DNA of 33,584 bases from an uncultured Methylococcaceae bacterium (lineage in GTDB: Bacteria > Pseudomonadota > Gammaproteobacteria > Methylococcales > Methylococcaceae): assembly GCA_903911305.1 (NCBI GenBank), contig CAIWDB010000320.1, forward strand, positions 1 to 33,584, given 5' to 3'. The translations under genes were made by a program, and so were the position numbers. Of the stretch, positions 18,073-26,695 are shown one piece after another (positions within the stretch are counted from its first letter, which is position 1; each line of letters starts with the position of its first letter). Under the pieces are notes generated by a model. It saw only the letters and a program-made list of their open reading frames with translations, was not told the origin of the DNA and searched no databases.

Positions 18073-19464
18073 ATGAACTTTGTTTCTCGATTGCCGCAAC
18101 CCGTCCGCCAGCTTGCCGATTCCATTATTTTAGCAGGAGGACGGCCTGTGTTAGTGGGGGGGGCCGTGCGTGACTATCAGCTTGGCATAATTCCTAAAGA
18201 TTTTGATATCGAAGCCTATGGGCTTAAGGTGTCAGAGTTGATGGAAGCGCTTGAAAAAAAAGCCAAAGTTTTCGCGGTAGGCAAATCGTTCGGGGTTCTT
18301 AAGGTAAGGCTCCATGGAATGGATATTGATATTTCACTGCCGCGTAGGGAGAGAAAAATAGGCATTGGTCATCGTGGTTTTGAAGTGGATTACGATCATC
18401 ACATGTCTTTTGCGGAGGCCGCTTCTCGCCGTGACTTTACCATCAACGCCATTGGCTTCGATTTGATTGCCAATGAGTTTCTTGATCCGTGGGGAGGTAT
18501 GTCTGACCTTCGTGCAGGCATCATTCGGCATGTGTCCGATGCATTTGACGAAGATCCTCTGCGGTTGTTGCGTGCTTGTCAGTTTGCAGGTCGTTTTGGT
18601 TTTATCATTGCCGCAGAAACTTTGATTAAGTGCCGTTCCTTGCAGGGAGAGTTGTCCACTCTTTCCAAGGAAAGAATTTGGGAAGAATTCAAGAAGTTGT
18701 TGTTAAGGTCGCGGAAGCCGTCAATCGGCATCTTGGCGATGGAAGCCACCGGTGTCTTGATATTGTTTCCCGAATTGGCGCAATTGCAAGGGGCTTATCA
18801 CAACCCTGTATCGCATCATGAGGGCGATGTTTGGACGCATAATAATTTAGTGTTGGATTCATGTGCCGCAATTTGCCGGGAAGCGGCATTGAACGATGAT
18901 GAAACCCTGCTGTTGATGTTATCTGCACTATGCCACGATTTGGGAAAACCCAAGACAGCGACTTTAATGGATGGAGTTTGGCGAAACCCCAGGCATGAGG
19001 AAGAAGGCGTTACTCCCACCCAATCATTGTTGACAACGATGGGTTGCCCTCCATACTTGATGCAACGAGTCATAGCGTTAGTGCGTGAGCATGGGCAACC
19101 TCTACATTTATGGCGGCAGAATCAAATACAAACCGTTGGTGACGGGATTATTCGCCGACTGGCTTTGCGTGTGCCGATACAAACATTGTGTAGGCTGGCG
19201 CTTGCAGATTTTAGGGGGAGAACCTCACCCGATGCCACGGGCCCATGCCCGATGGTTGAATGGTTGAATGGTCGGGCTGCCGCACTTGGCGTTTTGGAAG
19301 CGGGTCCAGCGCCTATTCTGCTAGGCCGTCATCTGCAAGCCTTGGGCGTGAAGTCCGGGCCTTTAATGGGTAGTTTGCTGAAGGACGCATTTCAAGCTCA
19401 ATTGGACGGTGATTTCAGCGATTTGCCGGGAGCCATTGCTTGGGTTAAACCTCGTATTAACTGA
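18073..19464 (+). CDS. cca: CCA-adding tRNA nucleotidyltransferase with HD domain
   Basis: The 463-residue enzyme has the class II nucleotidyltransferase head: VGGAVRD (28-34), the metal-binding pair in KDFDIEAYG (Asp43, Asp45), then RRDFTINAIGFD and DEDPLRLLRACQFAGRFGF. These motifs repair or build the 3' CCA end of tRNAs, or in relatives add poly(A). A C-terminal HD-type domain follows: HHEGDVWTHN and LCHDLGKPKTAT carry the expected His and His-Asp ligands, as in the multifunctional CCA proteins with phosphohydrolase activity. A poly(A) polymerase role cannot be ruled out by eye. The frame also has a TTG at 18070; the ATG at 18073 was chosen although no strong ribosome-binding site is visible. 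Confidence 0.9.
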   Translation: MNFVSRLPQPVRQLADSIILAGGRPVLVGGAVRDYQLGIIPKDFDIEAYGLKVSELMEALEKKAKVFAVGKSFGVLKVRLHGMDIDISLPRRERKIGIGHRGFEVDYDHHMSFAEAASRRDFTINAIGFDLIANEFLDPWGGMSDLRAGIIRHVSDAFDEDPLRLLRACQFAGRFGFIIAAETLIKCRSLQGELSTLSKERIWEEFKKLLLRSRKPSIGILAMEATGVLILFPELAQLQGAYHNPVSHHEGDVWTHNNLVLDSCAAICREAALNDDETLLLMLSALCHDLGKPKTATLMDGVWRNPRHEEEGVTPTQSLLTTMGCPPYLMQRVIALVREHGQPLHLWRQNQIQTVGDGIIRRLALRVPIQTLCRLALADFRGRTSPDATGPCPMVEWLNGRAAALGVLEAGPAPILLGRHLQALGVKSGPLMGSLLKDAFQAQLDGDFSDLPGAIAWVKPRIN

Positions 19465-19568
19465 TGGTACGCAGTAGCCCAAGACAGACTTTGAAACTCC
19501 CGTTTCGTTGGAAAATAAGTAACTGTTGCTTCTTCCGAATCATCAGGTATTGATTGCAACACAGACAT
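19398..19568 (-). CDS. Possible small protein of 56 aa opposite the cca 3' end
   Basis: In the cca-mnmE gap a minus-strand frame starts at an ATG (19568) with a GATGAGG site 7 nt upstream and runs for 56 residues, beginning MSVLQSIPDDSEEATVTYFP. The part in the gap looks protein-like, and the last 67 bp overlap the cca gene on the other strand. No family is recognised. A chance frame is the more likely explanation; a remnant of an older gene is also possible. Confidence 0.22.
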   Translation of the reverse strand: MSVLQSIPDDSEEATVTYFPTKREFQSLSWATAYHQLIRGLTQAMAPGKSLKSPSN

Positions 19569-19608
19569 TGATTCCTCATCAATTCCGTAAAACAGATGAT
19601 TAAAGCTT

Positions 19609-20958
19609 ATGGCCCATGTGAACATTGACACGATTGCCGCTATCGCCACGCCCAGAGGTAAAGGTGGTGTTGGTGTCATTCGAGTCTCAGGCGAACGAGT
19701 CTTTGTAATAGTCCAGCATCTATTGGGCAAACCCCCTAAAGCAAGACATGCCAGTTTTCTCCCTTTTCTTGATGAAGACGGGTCAATCATTGATTCAGGG
19801 CTTGCGCTCTTTTTTCCTTCCCCCCGTTCATTCACGGGGGAGGATGTTTTAGAGCTTCATGCCCACGGAAGCCCGGTCGTCCTTGACTTGATTTTGCGCC
19901 GCATACTTTCGCTTGGTGTTCGGATGGCAAGGCCGGGAGAGTTTTCAGAACGCGCTTTCCTAAATGACAAAATTGATTTGGCCCAGGCTGAAGCAATCGC
20001 CGATCTTATCGAAAGCAGCACAATTCAGGCGGCCCGTTCCGCGCAACGCTCATTGCAAGGTGAGTTTTCGAAACTAGTCAATGCATTGGTTGATGAATTA
20101 ATACGGCTCCGCATGTTTGTAGAGGCGGCCATTGATTTTGTCGATGAGGAAATTGATTTCCTAAACGATGGCGCGATTGTTCAGCAACTGTCCTCATTAC
20201 TGCAAGGTTTGGAACACATTCAACGCTCTGCCAAGCAAGGCTGTATATTGCGTGATGGTTTAAATGTGGTCATTGCCGGCCGGCCGAATTCAGGTAAATC
20301 CAGCCTGCTCAATTTACTGGCGGGCCGGGAAGCCGCGATAGTGACCGACGTGGAAGGGACGACACGCGATTTATTAAGGGAATACATTCAAATCGACGGG
20401 ATGCCTTTGCATATCATAGACACGGCCGGCCTGCGGGAATCGTCTGACCTTGTCGAAATGGAAGGCATCAGACGGGCTCATGAGGCCATCAAACTAGCCG
20501 ATCTTGTCTTGCTGATGATGGATGACCGACAAACTCAAGCGGATGATGGCATATTTTTCAATTTGCCGGTGAATATTCCCGTAGTGCGCATTCGCAACAA
20601 AATTGATCTTACTGATAGGAATTGTGGTGTCAAGCAAACTGATGAGGGGGTTGAGATTCGTCTATCGGTCAAGACCGGGGAAGGAATCGACTTATTACTG
20701 CAACATCTTAAGCTTAGTGCCGGCTATGACAGTGCGGTTGACGATGTTTTCATTGCTCGCCGCCGTCATCTTGAAGCGCTTTCCCGAGCGCATGATTCGC
20801 TGGTCAACGGCTTGCGGCAGCTTCAAGAATCATGTGCGGCTGAATTATTGGCAGAAGAACTCCGCCAAGCCCAGTTGTCCTTATCCGAAATCACTGGCGC
20901 ATTCACCCCCGATGACTTGCTAGGCAAAATTTTCAGCAGTTTTTGTATTGGAAAATAA
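19609..20958 (+). CDS. mnmE: tRNA modification GTPase MnmE
   Basis: The 449-residue protein has the N-terminal tetrahydrofolate-binding domain ([57 protein letters not shown]). An inserted Ras-like G domain follows, with G1 GRPNSGKSS (224-232), G2 [10 protein letters not shown]3 DTAG (271-274) and G4 NKID. The helical domain ends in FCIGK with the catalytic Cys447. It is the GTPase partner of MnmG in wobble-uridine modification. The length is as expected. The ATG at 19609 has only a weak ribosome-binding site. The usual upstream yidC is absent; the gene follows cca after a 144-bp gap. Confidence 0.97.
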   Translation: MAHVNIDTIAAIATPRGKGGVGVIRVSGERVFVIVQHLLGKPPKARHASFLPFLDEDGSIIDSGLALFFPSPRSFTGEDVLELHAHGSPVVLDLILRRILSLGVRMARPGEFSERAFLNDKIDLAQAEAIADLIESSTIQAARSAQRSLQGEFSKLVNALVDELIRLRMFVEAAIDFVDEEIDFLNDGAIVQQLSSLLQGLEHIQRSAKQGCILRDGLNVVIAGRPNSGKSSLLNLLAGREAAIVTDVEGTTRDLLREYIQIDGMPLHIIDTAGLRESSDLVEMEGIRRAHEAIKLADLVLLMMDDRQTQADDGIFFNLPVNIPVVRIRNKIDLTDRNCGVKQTDEGVEIRLSVKTGEGIDLLLQHLKLSAGYDSAVDDVFIARRRHLEALSRAHDSLVNGLRQLQESCAAELLAEELRQAQLSLSEITGAFTPDDLLGKIFSSFCIGK

Positions 20959-21018
20959 TGGAAAAGGACATTATCTAGGCTCAATGGATGGCAGGGTTTT
21001 GACGCATCCTTGCAATCT

Positions 21019-21048
21019 GGATGTCGGCATTCCCTGCCGGAATGACGG
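21019..21048. repeat. Dispersed palindromic repeat, CATTCC-GGAATG type
   Basis: A GGATGTCGGCATTCC segment followed by CTGCC and GGAATGACGG forms a hairpin with a 6-bp stem (21028-21033 with 21039-21044). Repeats of this kind are common between proteobacterial genes. A second small hairpin, CGGC-TTC-GCCG, lies at 21107-21117. Both are in the 193-bp gap between the convergent mnmE and PrsW-like genes and may help end transcription from both sides. Confidence 0.55.
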
Positions 21049-21151
21049 TTTAATTTTTCGGCATTGCCTGATGCCCCCCGCATTTTAAGGTTACTCATGA
21101 TCAACACGGCTTCGCCGGGCTTGAGGAAGATTGACACTAGATGTATAAGAA

Positions 21152-22396
21152 TCAAACTAATTGCAACCTGAGCCGCCGTATTTCCTCGCGCCATATCGAA
21201 ACCAGTTGATCGGTTTCAGAATTGATACCATCTTCCCGAAGCCGTCGTTTGCGAAACGCCAGTTCATGTTGAGCATTGACCAAAGCACTCGACCATTTTG
21301 GATTTGCCAAGTCAATTCTGCGGGTTTGAAATAGTCCTTGCTGCAAGATGGCTTGGTAATCCTGTGGGGTCACCAAGTCAGGCGGCTCGTCCTTCAATTC
21401 CTGCCGGATTACCTCTAACTCCCAGCGCCCACTTCGCCATAATAGAAACAGCATCAAGGCGACAAACGGGAAAAATACTGTCAGGTCTAAAAGACTGGCC
21501 GTGGCCCAAGCTTCCAATAAACCATATTCGTCGGGAGCGGTTGGGTTTGAATCTGGCTTGTTTCCCTGCGACGATTCGATCAGTGACACAATCAATGGCA
21601 ATAGGTTATCGATCGCATGAGCCAGCATGGCAAGCGCAAGACCCAAGATGGGCGCACCTATGCGAATCCACATGGTCCGCGTTTGGCGAGCCAAGCCCAC
21701 AAACGCGCCAAACAAACCTGAAAATAAGGCATGACCGGCTAAGCCAAACAGTGCGATACGGGCGCCCAGTTGCAATTCCCATGGAGCATCGCCAAATTGG
21801 GCATAGCCTTGGGCGATATAAAGCGGGGTTTCCATCCAGTTAAACCCGGTTCCAACCACCGCACCGTAAATGAAACCATCCCGCATGTTGTCAAATTCTG
21901 CTCGCATCAGGAAAAACAGCAGCAACACGCCTAAGCCTTTGGTAATCTCTTCGACCAAGGGTCCGGCGATGGGTGCCCCTAATAACATCGCGGCATCTTT
22001 GCCCAAATGGTCATGGACCCATTGGTTTTTGGCGATCCATTGGCCTACGTCCGAAATGATGTAGTTATTGATCGGTAACGCCACACTGGTTGCGATTAGC
22101 CCTCCCCATAGGAATATAAACAGAAACAGCCAAGGCGATTCCCGTTCCCGCCTATCCAGCCACCATAGTATGGCAAGTGGAACTGCCGAAAAAACCGTGG
22201 CGGCAACCAAGCTAATCACGAAGACTTGTGCGTCACCTTTATGCATGCTGCCCAGTAGAATGCCAAACATGAGTAAGGAGAAAATGAGCAAGGCCAGTAA
22301 GGCAGCAGACATTGCCAAAGCAAAATGGCGATGACGCAAAGGCGAGCCAATAAAGAATCGGCCATTTAGATTCGGAACTGAGAACATCGCTTTCAT
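21152..22396 (-). CDS. PrsW-like intramembrane metalloprotease
   Basis: From the ATG at 22396 the protein has 414 residues and about eight to nine membrane helices. The PrsW signature is present: PLVEEITKGLGV with the Glu pair at 149-150, then RDGFIYGAVVGTGFNWMET, GHALFSGLFGAFVG and the late AHAIDN motif with a His. PrsW of Bacillus cuts the anti-sigma factor RsiW; the target here is unknown, and no anti-sigma gene is adjacent. A C-terminal cytoplasmic tail of about 100 charged residues follows the last helix. The frame extends to a TTG at 22411, but the ATG at 22396 is preferred. It lies 87 bp downstream of the DUF937-OmpA gene on the same strand, so they may share a message. Confidence 0.82.
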   Translation of the reverse strand: MKAMFSVPNLNGRFFIGSPLRHRHFALAMSAALLALLIFSLLMFGILLGSMHKGDAQVFVISLVAATVFSAVPLAILWWLDRRERESPWLFLFIFLWGGLIATSVALPINNYIISDVGQWIAKNQWVHDHLGKDAAMLLGAPIAGPLVEEITKGLGVLLLFFLMRAEFDNMRDGFIYGAVVGTGFNWMETPLYIAQGYAQFGDAPWELQLGARIALFGLAGHALFSGLFGAFVGLARQTRTMWIRIGAPILGLALAMLAHAIDNLLPLIVSLIESSQGNKPDSNPTAPDEYGLLEAWATASLLDLTVFFPFVALMLFLLWRSGRWELEVIRQELKDEPPDLVTPQDYQAILQQGLFQTRRIDLANPKWSSALVNAQHELAFRKRRLREDGINSETDQLVSIWREEIRRLRLQLV

Positions 22397-22483
22397 GTTT
22401 GTTGGTCCCAATAAAAGAACTCCGCCACTATCGTTGGACAGGCGGCGGTGTATTCATACCTAAACCCAGATTAGTCAGGATTT

Positions 22484-23632
22484 CTATTTTTTGGTGACTA
22501 CCAATTCTGTGCGGCGATTCCTGGCCCGACCCGCTTCGGTGTCATTAGTATCAATCGGGCGATCCTGACCATATCCGTTTGTGGTTAAACGATTGTCAAC
22601 AATCCCTGCATTGACTAGCAGTTGTTTGACCATATTGGAGCGGTCTTTGGAAACCTTAAGGTTGATAGCGGCATCCCCTACATTGTCCGTATGACCTTCA
22701 AGACGGGCCTCAGTGGTTGGAAATGCTCTGAGGATGATAATAAGATCGTCCACGGTCTTTTTCGATTCCGGTGTCAGGTTGCTGGAATTGAACTCAAAGT
22801 TCAAATCATCAAAAACGAAGGTTCTGGATACGGTTGTGTCTGCCTGGTTTTTAAGGAATCTGAACAGATTGTAGTCAAACCCTCCTTCGGTGACCATAAG
22901 CTTCATGCCATCAGGTAGTGTAATAGAGGATAAAGCCTTACCATGAAGTTTCATCATTTGTTGGTTGCAGCATCCTTTCAACCCTATTATGGCCAAAATC
23001 AATGCCCCAAGTAACAGAAGCAACGGTAGCAACCATTTCCAAATACCGCTAATTTCATTATCTGCCCTTTTGCTGGCCGAAGCGCCATCGTCAAATCCGA
23101 GCGATGAAGCCAAGCTCGCCGGCAAAAGACGGGTGAAACTTCCACTTTGTTCTGTCAACAGATGCCCTAAGCTCGCGGCGTTAAGCCCCAAAGCGTTTAC
23201 CTGCTTGCGTAGGAACCCCAAGATAAAAGTCCCAATCATGCTGAGTAGGGACAATATGGAAGAGGTTTTCATGCCCACAGACTCAGCGATACTGTCAACA
23301 AAGCTGCTTCTCTTGTTGCCCAGCACGGTGTCGAGTAATGATTTACCGGCATTGAGTCGTGAATCGGTGGTTTGATTGCTTGTAAAAAGGGATGATGCGG
23401 TGGAGAAAAGATCACTTGCATCAGCATCTTTGACCAATTCAAATAATCGGTTGGCTCCCGTGTTCGAGCCTGCAAATTTAGAAAATGCGGATAGCAGGGC
23501 AGGCACTGCGGTATTCATTGCTTTTTCAGTCGCGCCTCTGTTTTCACCTAAAAAAGTAGCCGCCTTGTCGATTACCTCAGGGGTAAGATAGGCACGGATC
23601 AAGTCGGCCAAATTATCTGTAATGTCTGCCAT
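22484..23632 (-). CDS. DUF937 (YidB-like) - membrane helix - OmpA fusion protein
   Basis: The 382-residue protein starts with a DUF937/YidB-like helical domain (about 5-135, with TEKAMNTAVPALLSAF). A hydrophobic helix follows at about 198-222. The C-terminal OmpA domain (about 265-382) carries the peptidoglycan-binding pattern LEGHTDNVGD, LKVSKDRSNMVKQLL, TNGYGQDRPIDTNDTEAGRA and RNRRTELVV. It should be anchored in the inner membrane with the OmpA part reaching the cell wall. No cleavable signal peptide is seen, consistent with the DUF937 part staying in the cytoplasm. The ATG at 23632 follows an AAGAG site. It is divergent from the transglycosylase lipoprotein gene across a 228-bp gap. Confidence 0.85.
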   Translation of the reverse strand: MADITDNLADLIRAYLTPEVIDKAATFLGENRGATEKAMNTAVPALLSAFSKFAGSNTGANRLFELVKDADASDLFSTASSLFTSNQTTDSRLNAGKSLLDTVLGNKRSSFVDSIAESVGMKTSSILSLLSMIGTFILGFLRKQVNALGLNAASLGHLLTEQSGSFTRLLPASLASSLGFDDGASASKRADNEISGIWKWLLPLLLLLGALILAIIGLKGCCNQQMMKLHGKALSSITLPDGMKLMVTEGGFDYNLFRFLKNQADTTVSRTFVFDDLNFEFNSSNLTPESKKTVDDLIIILRAFPTTEARLEGHTDNVGDAAINLKVSKDRSNMVKQLLVNAGIVDNRLTTNGYGQDRPIDTNDTEAGRARNRRTELVVTKK

Positions 23633-23860
23633 ATTTTTTACTCTTTGTGTGTTGGGTTGAGTCGAGGCTTATATGATTTTCAGAAGTGCTGACAATTATT
23701 TACTAATGTTGTCAACTTACAGGGTAGCTTATGTCGTTTGATCGAATCAAGGAAAATTAGCTTTGCAGCATCATCAAGCTATATTTGCATGAACTCGTGT
23801 TTAATATATTGGCGTATCAGTTAAAATGACACCGACCGAAATCACTCATGGAGTTTGCAA

Positions 23861-24541
23861 ATGCCTTACCTATGCCAAGGGGGGGTTCTGGGGTTGGAAC
23901 GGATCGACGTTTTAGTGCCTTGGGCAAACGCATTCGCCCCTAAATATACAACCTATAAAGGGTTTTGGGGTCTAATCGTTGCCCTATTGCTTTCCAGTTG
24001 CGCGTCTCCGCCTAGCAAACCGGGCGATATTTGTTCGATCTTCCTGGAAAAGGAAGACTGGTACGCCAGCGCCAAAGCATCAGCCGAACGCTGGAAAGCA
24101 CCGATTGCCGTGCAAATGGCGATCATCAATCATGAATCTGCCTTTGTGGATGATGCCCGCCCACCTCGGGTTCGCTTTCTGGGCATTCCCTTGTGGCGGC
24201 CCACTTCGGCTTACGGATATAGCCAAGCCACTGATTCGACATGGGAACGTTACCAGAAGAAAACTGGAAATTCAGGGTCAGACCGGGATGATTTTGGCGA
24301 TGCAATAGATTTTGTCGGTTGGTATATGCAGCAAAGCCAACTTGAGTTGGGCTTAAGTAAAAGCGACGCATATAAGCAATATTTGGCTTATCATGAGGGG
24401 CAGGGTGGTTATCAGCGGGGTTCATGGAGGGACAATCCATCACTGCAAAATACTGCCCGCAAGGTTGCAGCCACTGCCTCACGTTACCAGCAGCAGTTGT
24501 CCTCCTGTCAGACAGAACTAAACCGTTCGATGGATGATTGA
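23861..24541 (+). CDS. Lytic transglycosylase-fold (SLT) lipoprotein
   Basis: The 226-residue product has a lipoprotein leader close to residue 47 (GLIVALLLSSCASPPS) and then a goose-lysozyme/SLT-like fold. The catalytic Glu is likely Glu92 in INHESAF, followed by SAYGYSQATDSTW and LAYHEGQGGYQRGSW, as in EmtA-related lipoproteins. It should cleave peptidoglycan strands at the outer membrane inner face. The start is odd: the ATG at 23861 has a GGAG site 8 nt upstream but puts about 32 extra residues before the signal peptide. A later start closer to KGFWGL is possible, though no good ribosome-binding site was identified. TTG at 23855 is a further option. Confidence 0.8.
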   Translation: MPYLCQGGVLGLERIDVLVPWANAFAPKYTTYKGFWGLIVALLLSSCASPPSKPGDICSIFLEKEDWYASAKASAERWKAPIAVQMAIINHESAFVDDARPPRVRFLGIPLWRPTSAYGYSQATDSTWERYQKKTGNSGSDRDDFGDAIDFVGWYMQQSQLELGLSKSDAYKQYLAYHEGQGGYQRGSWRDNPSLQNTARKVAATASRYQQQLSSCQTELNRSMDD

Positions 24542-24639
24542 ACAAAACTTTCAGTTGACTGATATTAAGCTACATAAACCACAGATTAGAGGATAGTAAG
24601 CTGAAAACATTTCCAATCGCCTCAAACCTAACCTTAGGA

Positions 24640-25902
24640 ATGCTACGAGACGGGTCTACTCGACTGTTTCGTTTTGGTTACGCGGTTTTTCGCCAAATCA
24701 AAGAAGGTGGGTTGGACTACCGGGCCATGAGTTTGGTTTACACCAGCCTACTGGCACTCATCCCATTGCTTGCAGTCAGCTTTTCAGTGCTAAAGGCGTT
24801 TGGGGCGGATGCTTACCTAGAGCCTATCATTTTGGAAATCCTCGATCCATTGGGCGAAAAAAAGGGACCGGTTGCTGTGTTCATACTCAATTCGGTGAGG
24901 GGTTTGGATGTCGGCTTGTTGGGTTCGGTCGGCTTATTGTCCCTGCTATATACGAGTATTTCCCTTTTGGAAAAGATCGAAGACTCCTTCAACCATATTT
25001 GGCGCAAGAGGGCCAACTATTCCCGTGGCTTTATGCGACGGTTTAGCGATTATTTAAGTTTTGTGTTTTTCGGTCCCTTGTTGGTATTTTCAGCATTCGG
25101 CGGCATGAGTGAGTTGTTTCATCGCATTCCCGATGTGCAAGAAGTCAAAGGGGCAGTCAGTCCGTTGACCGCACTTTTCCAGCCCATGTTGCCGACACTC
25201 ATCATTATTGCTGCGTTCACCTTCATCTATAAACTGATACCCGATGCGTCAGTGAATACCCGTTCGGCCTTGGTCGGCGGTGCGATAGCCGGTTTGTCTT
25301 GGAAGTTGGCAGGTTGGGTGTTTTCCAATTTCATGGCCACTTCGGCCCAGTATCACGCGGTCTATTCCACCTTTGCCATTCTGATTCTATTGATGGTCTG
25401 GATCTACCTGAGTTGGCTGATTGTTTTAGTCGGTGTTCAGGTGAGTTTTTTCCATCAACATCCCCGCTATCTATGGCTTCGTCATGGTGACACTCGGCTT
25501 AGCCCAAGGTTGTACGAACAATTGGGCTTGGTGGTCATGGTGTTGATTGGCCGACGGTTTTTCCATGGCGATCCGCCATGGAAGATCAATGAACTGGCCT
25601 CCCGGTTGGAGTTGCCGGAGTTATGCGTGGATGATTTATTGCAAGTCTTAACAGAAAAAGGCTTTATCATGACACTGGGGGGCGAGCCTGAAAAATTTGC
25701 CCCTGCCCGCGATTTTTCCACCATTGCCGTATTGGATGTGCTGGATGCCATGCGCACTGCCAATGAGGACGATTTCCTCAATAGCGTGGGCGGTTTGGGG
25801 GAACCCGTTGTGGACAACTTGTTCCACCGTTTTGAACAGGCCATCATCGACATTGGCGGTGTGACCACAATTCGGGATATTGTATTGGAGAATGAAAAAT
25901 GA
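24640..25902 (+). CDS. YihY family inner-membrane protein
   Basis: The 420-residue protein has six predicted membrane helices in the first 270 residues, with the family blocks LDYRAMSLVYTSLLALIPLL, SISLLEKIEDSFNHIWR, FGPLLVFSAFGG and ILILLMVWIYLSWLIVLVG. A cytoplasmic domain of about 140 residues follows, including ELASRLELPELCVDDLLQVL, which looks like a winged helix. The family was once called ribonuclease BN, an assignment now considered wrong; the function is unknown. The ATG at 24640 has an AGG very close upstream, so a slightly different start is possible. Its TGA overlaps the ATG of the DUF4124 gene, so the two are translationally coupled. Confidence 0.88.
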   Translation: MLRDGSTRLFRFGYAVFRQIKEGGLDYRAMSLVYTSLLALIPLLAVSFSVLKAFGADAYLEPIILEILDPLGEKKGPVAVFILNSVRGLDVGLLGSVGLLSLLYTSISLLEKIEDSFNHIWRKRANYSRGFMRRFSDYLSFVFFGPLLVFSAFGGMSELFHRIPDVQEVKGAVSPLTALFQPMLPTLIIIAAFTFIYKLIPDASVNTRSALVGGAIAGLSWKLAGWVFSNFMATSAQYHAVYSTFAILILLMVWIYLSWLIVLVGVQVSFFHQHPRYLWLRHGDTRLSPRLYEQLGLVVMVLIGRRFFHGDPPWKINELASRLELPELCVDDLLQVLTEKGFIMTLGGEPEKFAPARDFSTIAVLDVLDAMRTANEDDFLNSVGGLGEPVVDNLFHRFEQAIIDIGGVTTIRDIVLENEK

Positions 25903-26477
25903 ATGGATTACCCTATCGACCTATTTTCGCGTTGCTAATACTCTTCTCGCTTGGAACTAGCCTTGCATCGGCAACCACTTTGTATCAGTGGACTGACAAG
26001 GATGGCGAAGTCCGCTTCGGCTATCGTCCACCCATGGGCGTCATTGGAACCGTGGCGGGAGAGAAAGAAAGGCAACAACAAGCTTCAGGCAATCCTATTA
26101 ATTGCCGCGAATTACAACAAGATCACCTAATTTTGGTTGATCAGGAAATCGCTAGGGTAAAAAACCTCCAAGCGGGGTTCGGGCCTCGCTTTGATTTTAC
26201 CCCGGAAGCCAAACAACGGCTTATCAACGATTTAATGATATTGAGGACGGCCTTGGTGACGGGCAGACCGTCGGCAGATTTTGCCCCGCCGGAAAATAAG
26301 CGGCAATTGACCGATCTCAACCAAAAATATCAAAAGGACAAAACTCAACTGGTGGACGAATTGCAGAGCCAAGCAGTTGAAATTCAGCAGCAACGCAGAG
26401 AACTGGAGCGAGAGCGCTTACAGAGCGAATTCTATATGCAGCGTTTTTGGTTGTTACGCCCTGGTTTCATTTATTAA
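25899..26477 (+). CDS. Secreted DUF4124-domain protein
   Basis: The 192-residue protein has a signal peptide (about 1-25, ending LASA-TTLYQW), then the DUF4124 motif LYQWTDKDGEVRF (about 28-40), usual in periplasmic proteins of unknown role. A charged region with a strong coiled-coil pattern (ENKRQLTDLNQKYQKDKTQL to RELERERLQ, about 130-175) ends the protein. It contains one Cys in NPINCREL. The start overlaps the yihY-type stop (ATGA). I infer a periplasmic accessory of the membrane protein, based only on the coupling. Confidence 0.8.
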   Translation: MNGLPYRPIFALLILFSLGTSLASATTLYQWTDKDGEVRFGYRPPMGVIGTVAGEKERQQQASGNPINCRELQQDHLILVDQEIARVKNLQAGFGPRFDFTPEAKQRLINDLMILRTALVTGRPSADFAPPENKRQLTDLNQKYQKDKTQLVDELQSQAVEIQQQRRELERERLQSEFYMQRFWLLRPGFIY

Positions 26478-26525
26478 CTGATTTTACCCAAGGGTTAGAA
26501 TAGATGCTTATTTTCAGGTATGACG

Positions 26526-26627
26526 GGAGCGTCAAAGTCTGTCCTGAGCGAAGTCGAAGGGCTTGCTTTGACAGGCGATGCAAGCTTCGCATTTCAATGC
26601 CCTTGTCAAAGCGGGCTTTGACGCTCC
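26526..26627. repeat. Nested inverted repeat between DUF4124 gene and rlmL
   Basis: The outer arms GGAGCGTCAAAG (26526-26537) and CTTTGACGCTCC (26616-26627) pair perfectly over 12 bp. The inner arms GCTTTGACA (26565-26573) and TGTCAAAGC (26604-26612) pair over 9 bp. The left part also contains CTGAGCGAAGTCGAAGG, a dispersed repeat seen in many genomes. The outer core AGCGTCAAA equals the stem of the hairpin after ftsH. No open frame is present. It could fold into a long cruciform or RNA hairpin and may end transcription. Confidence 0.7.
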
Positions 26628-26695
26628 AATCTTGGGTCGTCGCGTATCAGTAACAAAATTATAATCGCACTGTATCTTAGAGCTACGGAAAACTA

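Noticed and set aside
21298-21843. Plus-strand frame of 181 codons opposite the PrsW-like gene
   Set aside because: The minus strand encodes clear membrane helices and the PrsW motifs; the plus frame is its shadow.
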